In this document: piece by piece, positions 1 through 7,813 of the stretch | Layout of the letters: the number at the start of each line of letters is the position of its first letter | Numbering within the stretch: position 1 is the first letter of the stretch | Assembly: GCA_937136415.1 (NCBI GenBank) | Contig: CAKZOK010000086.1 | Span: forward strand, 1-50,276 | Reading direction: 5' to 3' | Source: an uncultured Cytophagales bacterium | Lineage (GTDB): Bacteria > Bacteroidota > Bacteroidia > Cytophagales > Bernardetiaceae | Length of the DNA stretch: 50,276 nt | Translations under genes and position numbers: made by a program | The notes under the pieces: model-generated | Databases searched by the model: none | What the model was told of the DNA's origin: nothing | What the model saw: only the letters and a program-made list of their open reading frames with translations

Positions 1-2
1 AT

Positions 3-641
3 AGAACAAGAATTTCTATAAATGATTATGCGCTCTTTAAAGATGAAATTACCTTTTTATCTGATAAAACAACAATAACTAAAGAGCGTACTTTATGGGA
101 AAATAGTAACCCAAAGTTTAGAGGTGTTTTGTTAATGGCAATAAAAAAACAGATTAAAAAAATAAAATCCGAGAGTTTATCTAAAAATCAAAAAGCAGTA
201 AAAGAAATCAAATTGAACGATAAACTGGAAGATATAGAAATTAATTTGATATTTCAGTTTTTAAAAGATATAGAAACTATTGATTTGAGAGATACAGCAA
301 TAGAAAATTTAGAAATACTTACTTTTTTTGAAAAAATAGAAGTTCTGTCTATTAGTGAAAATCCTATAATGACTTTAGATGGAATCGAAAATTTAAAAAA
401 GCTAAGAAAGTTATTTTGCATTAATACAAAAATACAAACATTAGAAAATTTGAAGAATTGTAAGAATTTACAAGAACTTTATTGTGCCAAAAATCAAATT
501 AAGAGTTTGGAATATCTATCTGAAAATGAAAAATTAGGTTTGATAAATTGTAGAAAAACATTAATCAAGAAAGAAGAAGTAGATAAATTCTTAATTGAGA
601 AACCTAGCTGTAAAGTCATTAGAAAAAGTTTTTTGTTTTGA
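3..641 (+). CDS. Leucine-rich-repeat protein, 5' end cut by window
   Basis: The reading frame is open from the first bases of the window, so the gene starts outside it; internal TTG/ATG codons at 129-137 are probably not the true start. From about nt 200 the protein shows SDS22-like leucine-rich repeats of about 21-22 residues (IETIDLRDTAIENLEIL, IEVLSISENPIMTLDGIENL, LRKLFCINTKIQTLENL, LQELYCAKNQIKSLEYL), ending with a capping segment. Such repeats form a curved protein-binding solenoid. The part visible upstream (about 40 residues) is charged and shows no signal peptide, so its location is unknown. It converges with glnN across a shared hairpin terminator. Partner and function cannot be deduced. 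Confidence 0.7.
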   Translation, partial: RTRISINDYALFKDEITFLSDKTTITKERTLWENSNPKFRGVLLMAIKKQIKKIKSESLSKNQKAVKEIKLNDKLEDIEINLIFQFLKDIETIDLRDTAIENLEILTFFEKIEVLSISENPIMTLDGIENLKKLRKLFCINTKIQTLENLKNCKNLQELYCAKNQIKSLEYLSENEKLGLINCRKTLIKKEEVDKFLIEKPSCKVIRKSFLF

Positions 642-650
642 TTTAAAACA

Positions 651-690
651 AAAAAAGGAATTTGATAAAAAATATCAAATTCCTTTTTTT
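651..690. terminator. Bidirectional hairpin terminator between LRR gene and glnN
   Basis: The sequence AAAGGAATTTGATA, a short A-rich loop and its complement TATCAAATTCCTTT form a perfect stem, flanked by A-runs on the left and T-runs on the right. It can therefore terminate transcription from both convergent genes. Confidence 0.85.
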
Positions 691-707
691 TAATAAAATA
701 AAAGAAT

Positions 708-2891
708 TTATCTCACAAATAAAAGTTCACGATACTTAGGAAGTTGCCACATTTCATCATCTACAAATTGTTCTAACTTATCAGTTTCATAACGAATTTT
801 GTCAAAATAAGGCTTTATTTTGTTACAGTATGCCCCTGCGCTTTTTTCTGTTTCCAAAAGATTTGCTTTTTTGCGTTCGTTTATCATTTCTTTTACCAAT
901 TTGGTTGCTTTGTTGATATGTTTCGAAATTCTACGAGCTGTATCAGTTATCATTTCCAAATCATCATCTAATCCTACTTTTTGCATTTTGTGGATAGTTT
1001 CCGTCAAAGTTCCCAAATATTTCATTGCCGAAGGAATAACGTGATTTATAGTCAAATCGCCTATCAAACGAGATTCAATCTGAACTTGACGCAAATAATT
1101 TTCTAAATGAATTTCTTGACGAGCCTCAATTTCGTGTTCTGTAAGAATGGCATTATCTACAAATAATTTTTTACCTTTTTTGCTAAGGTTTGCAGAAAGA
1201 GCCTCTGGAGTAGTACGAAGGTTGGAAAGACCACGTTTTTTGGCTTCTTTTTCCCAATCTTCACTATAATTATTTCCTTCAAAACGAATGGCTTTTGATT
1301 CTTTGATATAACGACGAAGAACATTAACAATAGCTAATTCCCTTTTTTCGCCTTCTTTTTCCAATTTTTCTACCTCTGCATGAAATTTGGTAAGCTGGTC
1401 TGCTACTGCCGTATTGAGAACCATCATCGGAAGCGAACAATTTGCAGTCGAACCAACAGCACGAAATTCAAATTTATTTCCTGTAAAAGCAAAAGGCGAA
1501 GTACGGTTTCGGTCTGTATTATCCAATAAAATTGGTGGAATTTTGTCAATACCTAATTTGATATACATATTATCTCCTTTTCCAACCTGTACTTTTGCAT
1601 TTTCTTCCAATTCATTCAAAACCTTATCAAGTTGAGAACCCACAAAAACAGAAATAATAGCTGGAGGAGCTTCATTTGCCCCCAAACGATAGTCATTCGA
1701 ATCAGAAGCAATACTGGCACGAAGCAAATCGGCATGTTCGTGAACAGCTTTGATTGTATTTACAAAAAAGGCTAAAAACTGCAAATTTTCTTTTGGCTTA
1801 TTCGAAGGAGCTAACAAATTTTTTCCTGTATCCGTACTCAATGCCCAGTTGTTGTGTTTTCCACTTCCATTAACACCTTGAAATGGTTTTTCATGGAAAA
1901 GAACTTTCAAATTATGGCGTTCTGCCACTCTACTCATCACGTCCATCAAAACCATATTGTGGTCGACGGCTACGTTCACTTCTTCAAATTGAGGCGCACA
2001 CTCAAACTGTGCAGGTGCAACTTCATTATGGCGAGTCGTAATTGGAATACCTAATTTCAAAGATTCAATTTCAAAATCTTGCATAAATGCCTTTACTCTT
2101 GAAGGAATCGAACCAAAATAATGGTCGTCTAATTGCTGACCACGAGCAGGTGCATGGCTCAAAACAGTACGACCACCAAGCATCAAATCATGACGAGCAT
2201 AAAAAAGCGATTTGTCCACTACAAAAAATTCTTGTTCAACTCCCAAAGTAATCGTAACCTTATTTACGTTTCTATCAAAAAGACGGCAAACATTTGTCGC
2301 AGCACGATTCAGAAGGTCAATAGAGCGAATTAAAGGCGTTTTGTGGTCTAGTGCTTCGCCTGTATAAGAAACAAAAAGCGACGGAATACAAAGCGTTTTG
2401 CCTCCTCCACTTTCTACAATAAAAGCAGGAGAAGAGGGGTCCCACGCTGTATAGCCACGAGCTTCGAAGGTTACACGAAGTCCACCACTCGGAAAAGAAG
2501 ACGCATCTGGTTCTTGCTGAACAAGTGTTGAGCCTTTAAATTCTTCTAACGGAGTTCCTTCTGCATTTGGGCGAAAAAACGAATCGTGTTTTTCTGCACT
2601 CGTCCCACGAAGAGGCTGAAACCAATGCGTATAATGCGTAACTCCGTTTTCGATAGCCCACGCTTTCATTCCAGAAGCCACAGCGTCGGCAAGGTCAGTA
2701 TCAATTTTCTGACTTTTTTCAATGGCTAGATTGAGATTTTTGTAAGTTGTAGAAGACAAATAACGCTGCATTGCCTTATCATTAAAAACATTTACTCCAA
2801 AATAATCAGAAATACGACTTGCAGGAGGAGTTACTTTTACTTCTGGACGGTTTTTGGCTTCTTTGAGAGCTTCGAAACGAATGTGTGACAT
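708..2891 (-). CDS. glnN: Glutamine synthetase type III
   Basis: ATP-dependent synthesis of glutamine from glutamate and ammonia; a cytoplasmic nitrogen-assimilation enzyme. At 727 residues it has the length of the GSIII (GlnN) family, much longer than GSI or GSII. Visible family hallmarks are the N-terminal SRISDYFGVNVFND region, the EQEFFVVD strand (metal ligands), the ITTRHNEVAPAQFE segment, NGSGKHNNWALSTD with ATP/glutamate-site residues, and the DRNRTSPFAFTGNKFEFRAVGS stretch that carries catalytic arginines. The ATG start agrees with the family N-terminus. It is monocistronic, with a 3' hairpin shared with the LRR gene. No GOGAT or PII gene is nearby. Identification is secure; glnA is an alternative symbol. 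Confidence 0.95.
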   Translation of the reverse strand: MSHIRFEALKEAKNRPEVKVTPPASRISDYFGVNVFNDKAMQRYLSSTTYKNLNLAIEKSQKIDTDLADAVASGMKAWAIENGVTHYTHWFQPLRGTSAEKHDSFFRPNAEGTPLEEFKGSTLVQQEPDASSFPSGGLRVTFEARGYTAWDPSSPAFIVESGGGKTLCIPSLFVSYTGEALDHKTPLIRSIDLLNRAATNVCRLFDRNVNKVTITLGVEQEFFVVDKSLFYARHDLMLGGRTVLSHAPARGQQLDDHYFGSIPSRVKAFMQDFEIESLKLGIPITTRHNEVAPAQFECAPQFEEVNVAVDHNMVLMDVMSRVAERHNLKVLFHEKPFQGVNGSGKHNNWALSTDTGKNLLAPSNKPKENLQFLAFFVNTIKAVHEHADLLRASIASDSNDYRLGANEAPPAIISVFVGSQLDKVLNELEENAKVQVGKGDNMYIKLGIDKIPPILLDNTDRNRTSPFAFTGNKFEFRAVGSTANCSLPMMVLNTAVADQLTKFHAEVEKLEKEGEKRELAIVNVLRRYIKESKAIRFEGNNYSEDWEKEAKKRGLSNLRTTPEALSANLSKKGKKLFVDNAILTEHEIEARQEIHLENYLRQVQIESRLIGDLTINHVIPSAMKYLGTLTETIHKMQKVGLDDDLEMITDTARRISKHINKATKLVKEMINERKKANLLETEKSAGAYCNKIKPYFDKIRYETDKLEQFVDDEMWQLPKYRELLFVR

Positions 2892-3449
2892 ACTATTTGT
2901 AATGAAAAATTTGAAGAGATTAGAAAAAATATTTAGAAAGCACGAAAGAAAGTGTTAATGCTTGGTTTTTTATAGACTTTTTTGAATTAAAATGATTTTT
3001 TGAATAAAACAGCCTTTTATTATAGGTCAAATGTAGTTGTTTTTTGTCAATTTATAGTAATTAGCTTTATAAATTAACCTATTTTTGTTGTTTTGTTAAT
3101 ATTAGAATTTTTGTTGCAACTTATTGAAGTTGTTTAAGGTAGGCTGTTCAGAATTTGAAAAATTCCTCCTAGAGTTTTAACACTTTTTTAAGTAATGAAA
3201 AAAAATGAAAAGCTGTGAAAAAATTAAATTTTAGGCTACATTATTTTGAAATTTTAATTGTTTTGAAAAGAGTAGTACACTTTTAAATGTCTATAAATCA
3301 AATAATGTTCTCTGAGAGTTTTTGTACTTAGCCAATTATCTTGTATTTTAAATTGGTTTATAATTGTAGGTCTGACCAGCTTAAAATATATATTTAAAGC
3401 TCAAAAAATGCACAAAAACGTCATAGAAAAGCAATCGTGATAATGTTTA
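2892..3449. other. 558-bp AT-rich intergenic region
   Basis: This stretch separates the glnN start from the murG stop. I see no credible ORF or RNA gene. It must hold the glnN promoter (minus strand, near 2892-3000). At 3131-3157 it contains a 27-nt sequence (core TAGGCTGTTCA) that recurs with 24/27 identity at 21043-21069. Confidence 0.5.
3131..3157 (+). repeat. Dispersed 27-nt repeat, copy 1 (TAGGCTGTTCA core)
   Basis: Matches 21043-21069 at 24 of 27 positions, in the same orientation. Both copies lie in long non-coding gaps. Sequences of this look occur at ends of some insertion sequences, but no transposase is adjacent, so it could be a solo IS end or another small repeat. Confidence 0.5.
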
Positions 3450-4562
3450 TTATTTTCCCATTTCAATCACTTTTTTAGCAATATCTTTTGCAGCATCAGG
3501 GCGAGCAAAAGTTCTGATATTGTTCTTTAATTTTTCTTGTTGATTTTCATCATTCAAAACATAAATAAGTGTCGGAATAAGTCTTTCATTTGCCTCATTA
3601 TCTTTTATAAGCATAGCAGCATCTTCTTTGGCAAGAGCCATTGCATTTTTTGTTTGGTGGTCTTCGGCTACATTTGGTGAAGGAATCAAAATGGCAGGTT
3701 TTTCGACCAAAGTAAGTTCAGAAATTGTCAAAGCACCAGCACGCCCAATCACAATATCAGCGCATTGATATGCCTTTTTCATATCATAAATAAAATCACT
3801 TACAAAAATATTTGGGTGGTTTAAGAGGTTTTTATTTTTTAATTTGGTTTTTATTGAATCAATATAAAACTTTCCAGTTTGCCAAATAAGCTGAAAATCA
3901 TGTTCAAAAATTGTTTCTATTCCATTCAAAATAGCTTCATTGATGATTTTTGCACCACCACTTCCACCCATTACCAAAATAGTTTTTTTATTTTGAGTAA
4001 GATTAAAATAATCAAAATCAGTTTGAATTGAGTTAGGCAAATTTTTCAAATCCGAACGAACAGGGTTTCCTGTAAATTGTATTTTAAGCTTTGGAAAATA
4101 ATTTTCCATATTTGGATATGCCACACAAATTGCATCTACTTGACGTGAAAGAATTTTATTTGTAATGCCTGCATGCCCATTTTGTTCTTGAATTAATGTT
4201 GGGATATTCATGGCTGAGGCAACTTGCAAAACAGCCCCACTGGCATAGCCACCCGTTCCGACCACAACATCAGGTTTAAACTCTTTGATAACTTTTTTTG
4301 CTTGATTGAGGCTTCCCAAAAGACGAACAGGAAATTTTAAATTTTCTAAGATATTTTTAGGAGAAAAACTGCGTTGCAAACCACGGATAGGCAAACCAAT
4401 AACACGATAGCCAGCCTTGGGTACTTTTTCCATTTCCATTTTTCCTTCTGCTCCAACAAACAAAATTTCTGTATTCGGATTAATTTCTTTGAGAGCGTTG
4501 GCAATAGCAATTCCGGGGTAAATATGCCCACCTGTTCCTCCTCCACTTATGATTATTCGCAC
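3450..4562 (-). CDS. murG: UDP-GlcNAc:lipid I N-acetylglucosaminyltransferase
   Basis: Converts lipid I to lipid II at the cytoplasmic face of the inner membrane, the last cytoplasmic step of peptidoglycan precursor synthesis. The N-terminal glycine-rich loop SGGGTGGHIYPGIAIA, the second loop VVGTGGYASGAVLQ, VMGGSGGAKIINEA and the UDP-GlcNAc-binding IGRAGALTISELTLVEKPAILIPSP region are all present in order. I choose the GTG at 4562, which gives VRIIISGGGTGGH as in family members. The frame stays open to a TTG at 4613, which would add 17 residues not expected for MurG. Oddly, murG is usually inside the dcw cell-division cluster; here it stands alone between glnN and a lipoprotein gene on the other strand. 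Confidence 0.95.
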   Translation of the reverse strand: MRIIISGGGTGGHIYPGIAIANALKEINPNTEILFVGAEGKMEMEKVPKAGYRVIGLPIRGLQRSFSPKNILENLKFPVRLLGSLNQAKKVIKEFKPDVVVGTGGYASGAVLQVASAMNIPTLIQEQNGHAGITNKILSRQVDAICVAYPNMENYFPKLKIQFTGNPVRSDLKNLPNSIQTDFDYFNLTQNKKTILVMGGSGGAKIINEAILNGIETIFEHDFQLIWQTGKFYIDSIKTKLKNKNLLNHPNIFVSDFIYDMKKAYQCADIVIGRAGALTISELTLVEKPAILIPSPNVAEDHQTKNAMALAKEDAAMLIKDNEANERLIPTLIYVLNDENQQEKLKNNIRTFARPDAAKDIAKKVIEMGK

Positions 4563-4677
4563 GATAATTTGGTTTTTTTGATGAATTATAATTAATTGTA
4601 CAAAATTAATCAATATTATTTTTCTTTGTAGCGTATAAAAATATATGCTAACCTTTGAGTTAGGAGGTAGTTATTTT

Positions 4678-4730
4678 CTGAAAGCTAAAGCATTTGGTAC
4701 GCCTATTCAGACGCTAAAGCACATGCTACC
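4678..4730. repeat. Dimeric GCTAAAGC repeat, locus A
   Basis: Two related units start 30 bp apart (4678 and 4708), each with a GCTAAAGC core; the first ends in GGTAC, the second in GCTACC. The same two-unit order with a 31-bp step is found at 46008-46060 next to lysS. No coding potential. Confidence 0.6.
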
Positions 4731-4760
4731 TTATTATATAGAAATAATAAGTGTTTTTAA

Positions 4761-4800
4761 AGTATTGATAATCAATAGGTTAAATACCAAGCTCACGTTA
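4761..4800 (-). repeat. Dispersed repeat ending in TAACGTGAGCTTGGTATT
   Basis: On the minus strand positions 4800-4783 read TAACGTGAGCTTGGTATT, one of five copies of an 18-nt motif in the window (others at 21272-21289, 28822-28839, 34431-34448, 34721-34738). The longer 40-nt segment matches 21250-21289 at 32 of 40 positions. Probably an end of a degraded mobile element. Confidence 0.6.
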
Positions 4801-4955
4801 AATACAAGTGGTTTTTACAAAACTGTTTGCAAAATTTGATTATGTAGGAGTGTAATATAATTTGAAAGAAAAACAAAAATTGTATTTCTTTGATTATATT
4901 TGTCTTTGTTCTAAATAATCAGTTATTCAATATTTAAAAATAAAACTATAATTTT

Positions 4956-5654
4956 ATGAAAAAAACAAATTATATTTCGTTTGCTATCTGTTTTTCTTTA
5001 TTAGTAAGTACTACTTTTTTTTTATCTTCTTGTGATAATAAACCCAAAGAAGAAAATATAGAAACAATTTCGGAAGAAGAACAACAAGAACAACAAGATG
5101 AAGCATTTTGGAAAGCAGCAGATGAGGCTATGTTGGATACAGATACCATTGCTTTGCCTAACAAACTTACAATGTTGAATGATAGTGTTGCTGTAAGTTG
5201 GAATCGTCTTTTGTCTGCCGAACGTGAAAAAGATGATATGCTACAAAAATTAGTTCGTGAGGCTCGTTATGTAGAGGGATTGAATGGAAAAGAATTGATA
5301 GACAAATTAGAAGTAGAAAGAAAAACTCTTTTAAAATTGCGTTATAATGAAAAAACAATGCAAAATGCCAAAACAATGGATGCTTATGATAAAAAACTAG
5401 CTGATATTCAGACTCTTGTGAAGCAAATAAAAGAAAATAATCCAGAAATTGAACGCTACCCAATTCCATATTCTGTCATTACTTATTTTTCAGAATTGGA
5501 TAATACAGATTTTATGTTGCGTAAAAATTATACAGATTATGCTACTGAGTTGAATACTCTTTTGAAAGTTAAAAAAGACCAAATCCCTGCTTTAGGAGAG
5601 GAATTTGTAAAGATAAAAGCAGCACCAAAATTTGAGTACGGTGATTTGAATTAA
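4956..5654 (+). CDS. Coiled-coil lipoprotein, unknown function
   Basis: A 232-residue protein with a clear type II signal peptide: MKKTNY, a hydrophobic core, and lipobox LSSC with Cys26, so it should be lipid-anchored in the envelope. The mature part is highly charged and probably helical, with a Glu/Gln-rich stretch right after the Cys, then long heptad-like segments (residues about 70-150) and a C-terminal part rich in aromatic residues. I recognise no catalytic motif. The next gene (DUF3108 protein) lies 153 bp downstream on the same strand without an obvious terminator, so co-transcription is possible. Function unknown. Confidence 0.75.
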   Translation: MKKTNYISFAICFSLLVSTTFFLSSCDNKPKEENIETISEEEQQEQQDEAFWKAADEAMLDTDTIALPNKLTMLNDSVAVSWNRLLSAEREKDDMLQKLVREARYVEGLNGKELIDKLEVERKTLLKLRYNEKTMQNAKTMDAYDKKLADIQTLVKQIKENNPEIERYPIPYSVITYFSELDNTDFMLRKNYTDYATELNTLLKVKKDQIPALGEEFVKIKAAPKFEYGDLN

Positions 5655-5807
5655 ACTTTTAAGCATTATTTTAGTTTTAATTTAGGAATAGTTATTGCAA
5701 ATTTGAGTGTATAAATACTTTACACAAATTAATCTTGTGGATATAAATTAAATGTTATAATTCCAAAATCTATTCCTAAATTTATTATTATTATTCCTAA
5801 TTAAATC

Positions 5808-6674
5808 ATGAAAAAAATATATTCTCAAACATCTTCTTACTTTTCATCTTTGACTAAATTAAATAAATCGCCTCTTCGAATGCTTCTCATTTTGTTAGCT
5901 TCTGTTGGCTTTCTTGTTTTTTCAACTTCAGCATTTATGACTTATCAAAATGGAAATAGAGTAGCTATGCTTTCTAATGTTACTTTCAAAAAAGGAGAAA
6001 AAATTTCGTATTTGGTACATTATGGATTTATCAATGCTGGCGAAGCTGTTGTAAAAGTGGATAATAATTTTCATAATGTAAATGGAAATAGCTGTTATAA
6101 AGTTGATGTAGAAGGAAAATCAGTGGGTGTTTTTGCTTGGACAACCGATGTAGATGACAAATGGAGTTCGTATATTGATAGAAAAAAACACATTCCACGT
6201 AAGTTTTATAGAAAAATAAAAGAAAATAAATATAGAAAAGAGGAAACGGTTATATTTAATCATGCAGGCAAACAAGCAAACGTAAAATATAAAAAAAGAA
6301 ATGATAAAAATTGGACAAGAAAAAACTATCCAATTCCGACAAACGTTCAAGATATGATTAGTGGATATTATTTTTTGCGTAGAGTAGATTATGAAAAATT
6401 AACCAAAAATGAAATTATCCGAATGGACGCTTTTTTTGAAGATTCGGTATATGATTTTAAGGTGCGTTATATTGGAAAAGAAATAATTAAAACCAAACTA
6501 GGCAAAAAACAAACTTTTGTAATGAGTCCAATCATGCCAGAAAATGGTCTTTTTAGTGGAAAAGAAGCTATCAAAATTTGGATGTCGGCCGATGCAGACC
6601 GAATCCCACTCAAAATTAGAGCTGATATGTTTATCGGTGGCGTGGAAGTAGATATTACAGAATATAAAAAATAA
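5808..6674 (+). CDS. DUF3108-type exported protein
   Basis: A 288-residue protein with a single N-terminal membrane segment (about residues 24-45, after a Ser/Lys-rich cytoplasmic leader) and an extracytoplasmic beta-rich domain. The start of that domain, FKKGEKISYLVHYGFINAGEAVVKVD, is typical of the DUF3108 family (periplasmic beta-sandwich proteins of unknown function), as are the later DxFFEDSVYDFKVRYIGKE segment and the terminal IWMSADADRIPLKIRADMFIGGVEVDI. It is followed by a good hairpin terminator. It may share a transcript with the preceding lipoprotein. The family assignment is fairly sure; the biochemical role is not known. Confidence 0.85.
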   Translation: MKKIYSQTSSYFSSLTKLNKSPLRMLLILLASVGFLVFSTSAFMTYQNGNRVAMLSNVTFKKGEKISYLVHYGFINAGEAVVKVDNNFHNVNGNSCYKVDVEGKSVGVFAWTTDVDDKWSSYIDRKKHIPRKFYRKIKENKYRKEETVIFNHAGKQANVKYKKRNDKNWTRKNYPIPTNVQDMISGYYFLRRVDYEKLTKNEIIRMDAFFEDSVYDFKVRYIGKEIIKTKLGKKQTFVMSPIMPENGLFSGKEAIKIWMSADADRIPLKIRADMFIGGVEVDITEYKK

Positions 6675-6700
6675 AAAAACAAATCGTTGATTTCTATTAA

Positions 6701-6729
6701 GGAAAAAGGCTTGCCTTTTTCCTTTTTTT
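6701..6729 (+). terminator. Rho-independent terminator after the DUF3108 gene
   Basis: GGAAAAAGGC, a TT loop and GCCTTTTTCC form a 10-bp stem followed by a T-run. It lies between convergent genes and the A-rich left side could also help the opposite strand. Confidence 0.8.
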
Positions 6730-6750
6730 GTGTAAAAATTGTTTATCAAT

Positions 6751-7563
6751 TTATATTTTAAACTCCCTTAATAAATTAGCATGAGCAGAATTTGAAATAA
6801 CCCAGTGTATAGATTTTCCTTTATCAAAGCTATTCTTTCTAACAAATTTTTTTATTTTTTTTAGCCTAACAAAATTATCATTTTTACTGCCCACAATCAT
6901 AATTTTTCCCTTCTGTTTTTCAGAAATCTCTCTCCATTGCCTTCCATAAATTTCAAAAGAACGATAAGCAACCCACGCCGAAGCAAGTGAATTTAAGCCA
7001 TTATAAATTTGATAACGAATAAGTTGTTGAGCCTTTTTTGAAAAAAATAGAAAAGAAATAAAAACAATTATTTTCTTGAAATAAGAAGATGAGGTTATTT
7101 TTTTAAAGATAAATTTTCCCAAAAAAGTCTGTGTTCCCAAACGATACCAATTACTAATTGCCAAAGTTTCAGGTGCAATTAAGATGATTTTATGAATAAA
7201 AATAGAAGGTGAAAGCAATCTTGAAAGGTAAAAAATAAATTGTAATGCAGGACGAACACCCAAAGAAAAACCAATAATATTGATAGAATTTTCTTTCAAA
7301 TTGATGTTTTCGTTTTCTAAAAATTGCTCCATCAAAATAAGCCAGTTTTTAAGGTAAGTTGCTCTTGTACCTAAAACACGGCTTTGATTTTTTTCATGAT
7401 AAAATAACCCAAAACTATAAACTTTAAAATTATTTTGAATTGCAAAGTTTTTGAATGCTGTTGTATTTTGCCCAACTCCATGAAAACCAAACCAAATTTG
7501 AGAGTTTGTAGTAGCCGAATTTTCAAAAATTTCGTATTCTAATTGATATTCTTGATGTGTCAT
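6751..7563 (-). CDS. Alpha/beta hydrolase
   Basis: A serine hydrolase fold with a complete apparent triad when numbered from the ATG at 7563: oxyanion-type HGVG at 28-31, nucleophile elbow GFSLG with Ser100, Asp229 in GSKNDNF and His261 in NSAHANLL. The substrate is not evident; lysophospholipase- or esterase-like activity would fit. No signal peptide is visible, but a very hydrophobic, aromatic stretch (about 160-175) suggests membrane contact in the cap region. The frame extends to a TTG at 7578; I prefer the ATG. It is transcribed alone. A 99-bp inverted-repeat element begins about 30 bp upstream of its start. Confidence 0.85.
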   Translation of the reverse strand: MTHQEYQLEYEIFENSATTNSQIWFGFHGVGQNTTAFKNFAIQNNFKVYSFGLFYHEKNQSRVLGTRATYLKNWLILMEQFLENENINLKENSINIIGFSLGVRPALQFIFYLSRLLSPSIFIHKIILIAPETLAISNWYRLGTQTFLGKFIFKKITSSSYFKKIIVFISFLFFSKKAQQLIRYQIYNGLNSLASAWVAYRSFEIYGRQWREISEKQKGKIMIVGSKNDNFVRLKKIKKFVRKNSFDKGKSIHWVISNSAHANLLREFKI

Positions 7564-7594
7564 ATTTAGATTATCCAATTCATTTCTTTCTTAA

Positions 7595-7693
7595 TAACTG
7601 GAGTTACGTAGAATCTTGTACTACTATATTGTAAGACAAATTTGCAAACCGTGTTCTGTGGCACACAGAACAATAAGTGCGTAACTCCAGTTA
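7595..7693. mobile_element. 99-bp MITE-like element
   Basis: A perfect 14-bp terminal inverted repeat, TAACTGGAGTTACG (7595-7608) and CGTAACTCCAGTTA (7680-7693), encloses 71 bp that contain a second hairpin, TGTTCTGTG-GCA-CACAGAACA (7652-7672). It has no coding capacity. The size and structure are those of a miniature inverted-repeat element. It sits between divergent genes and could affect both promoters. No second full copy is present in this window. Confidence 0.65.
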
Positions 7694-7813
7694 ATTATTA
7701 TAAAAAATAATTTTAGATTTTGTTTTCTAAAATGGAAAAGAGTATTTTGATTTGAAAATACTTTTCCGAATACATTAATTACACAAACTTACTTTTATTT
7801 ATGCTCAATTTAC

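Larger units (their letters stand above)
4563..4955. other. Repeat-rich intergenic region
   Basis: Divergent spacer between murG and the lipoprotein gene. It carries three recognisable pieces: an AACCTTTGAGTTAGGAG segment near 4635-4676 that resembles 28870-28918, a dimeric GCTAAAGC repeat at 4678-4730, and a 40-nt segment at 4761-4800 that resembles 21250-21289. A 64-codon ORF across it (4645-4839) is judged spurious. The lipoprotein promoter should lie near 4880-4910, where TATATTTG and TGTCTTTG both resemble the Bacteroidota -7 box. Confidence 0.55.

Noticed and set aside
4563..4613. N-terminal extension of MurG from a TTG at 4613
   Set aside because: The 17 extra residues (IINFVQLIII-like) are absent from MurG family members; the GTG at 4562 gives the expected N-terminus.
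4645..4839. 64-codon ORF on the plus strand upstream of the lipoprotein gene
   Set aside because: It runs through the dispersed-repeat segments (AACCTTTGAG, GCTAAAGC dimer, TAACGTGAGC) and has no recognisable protein features; it is open only by chance.
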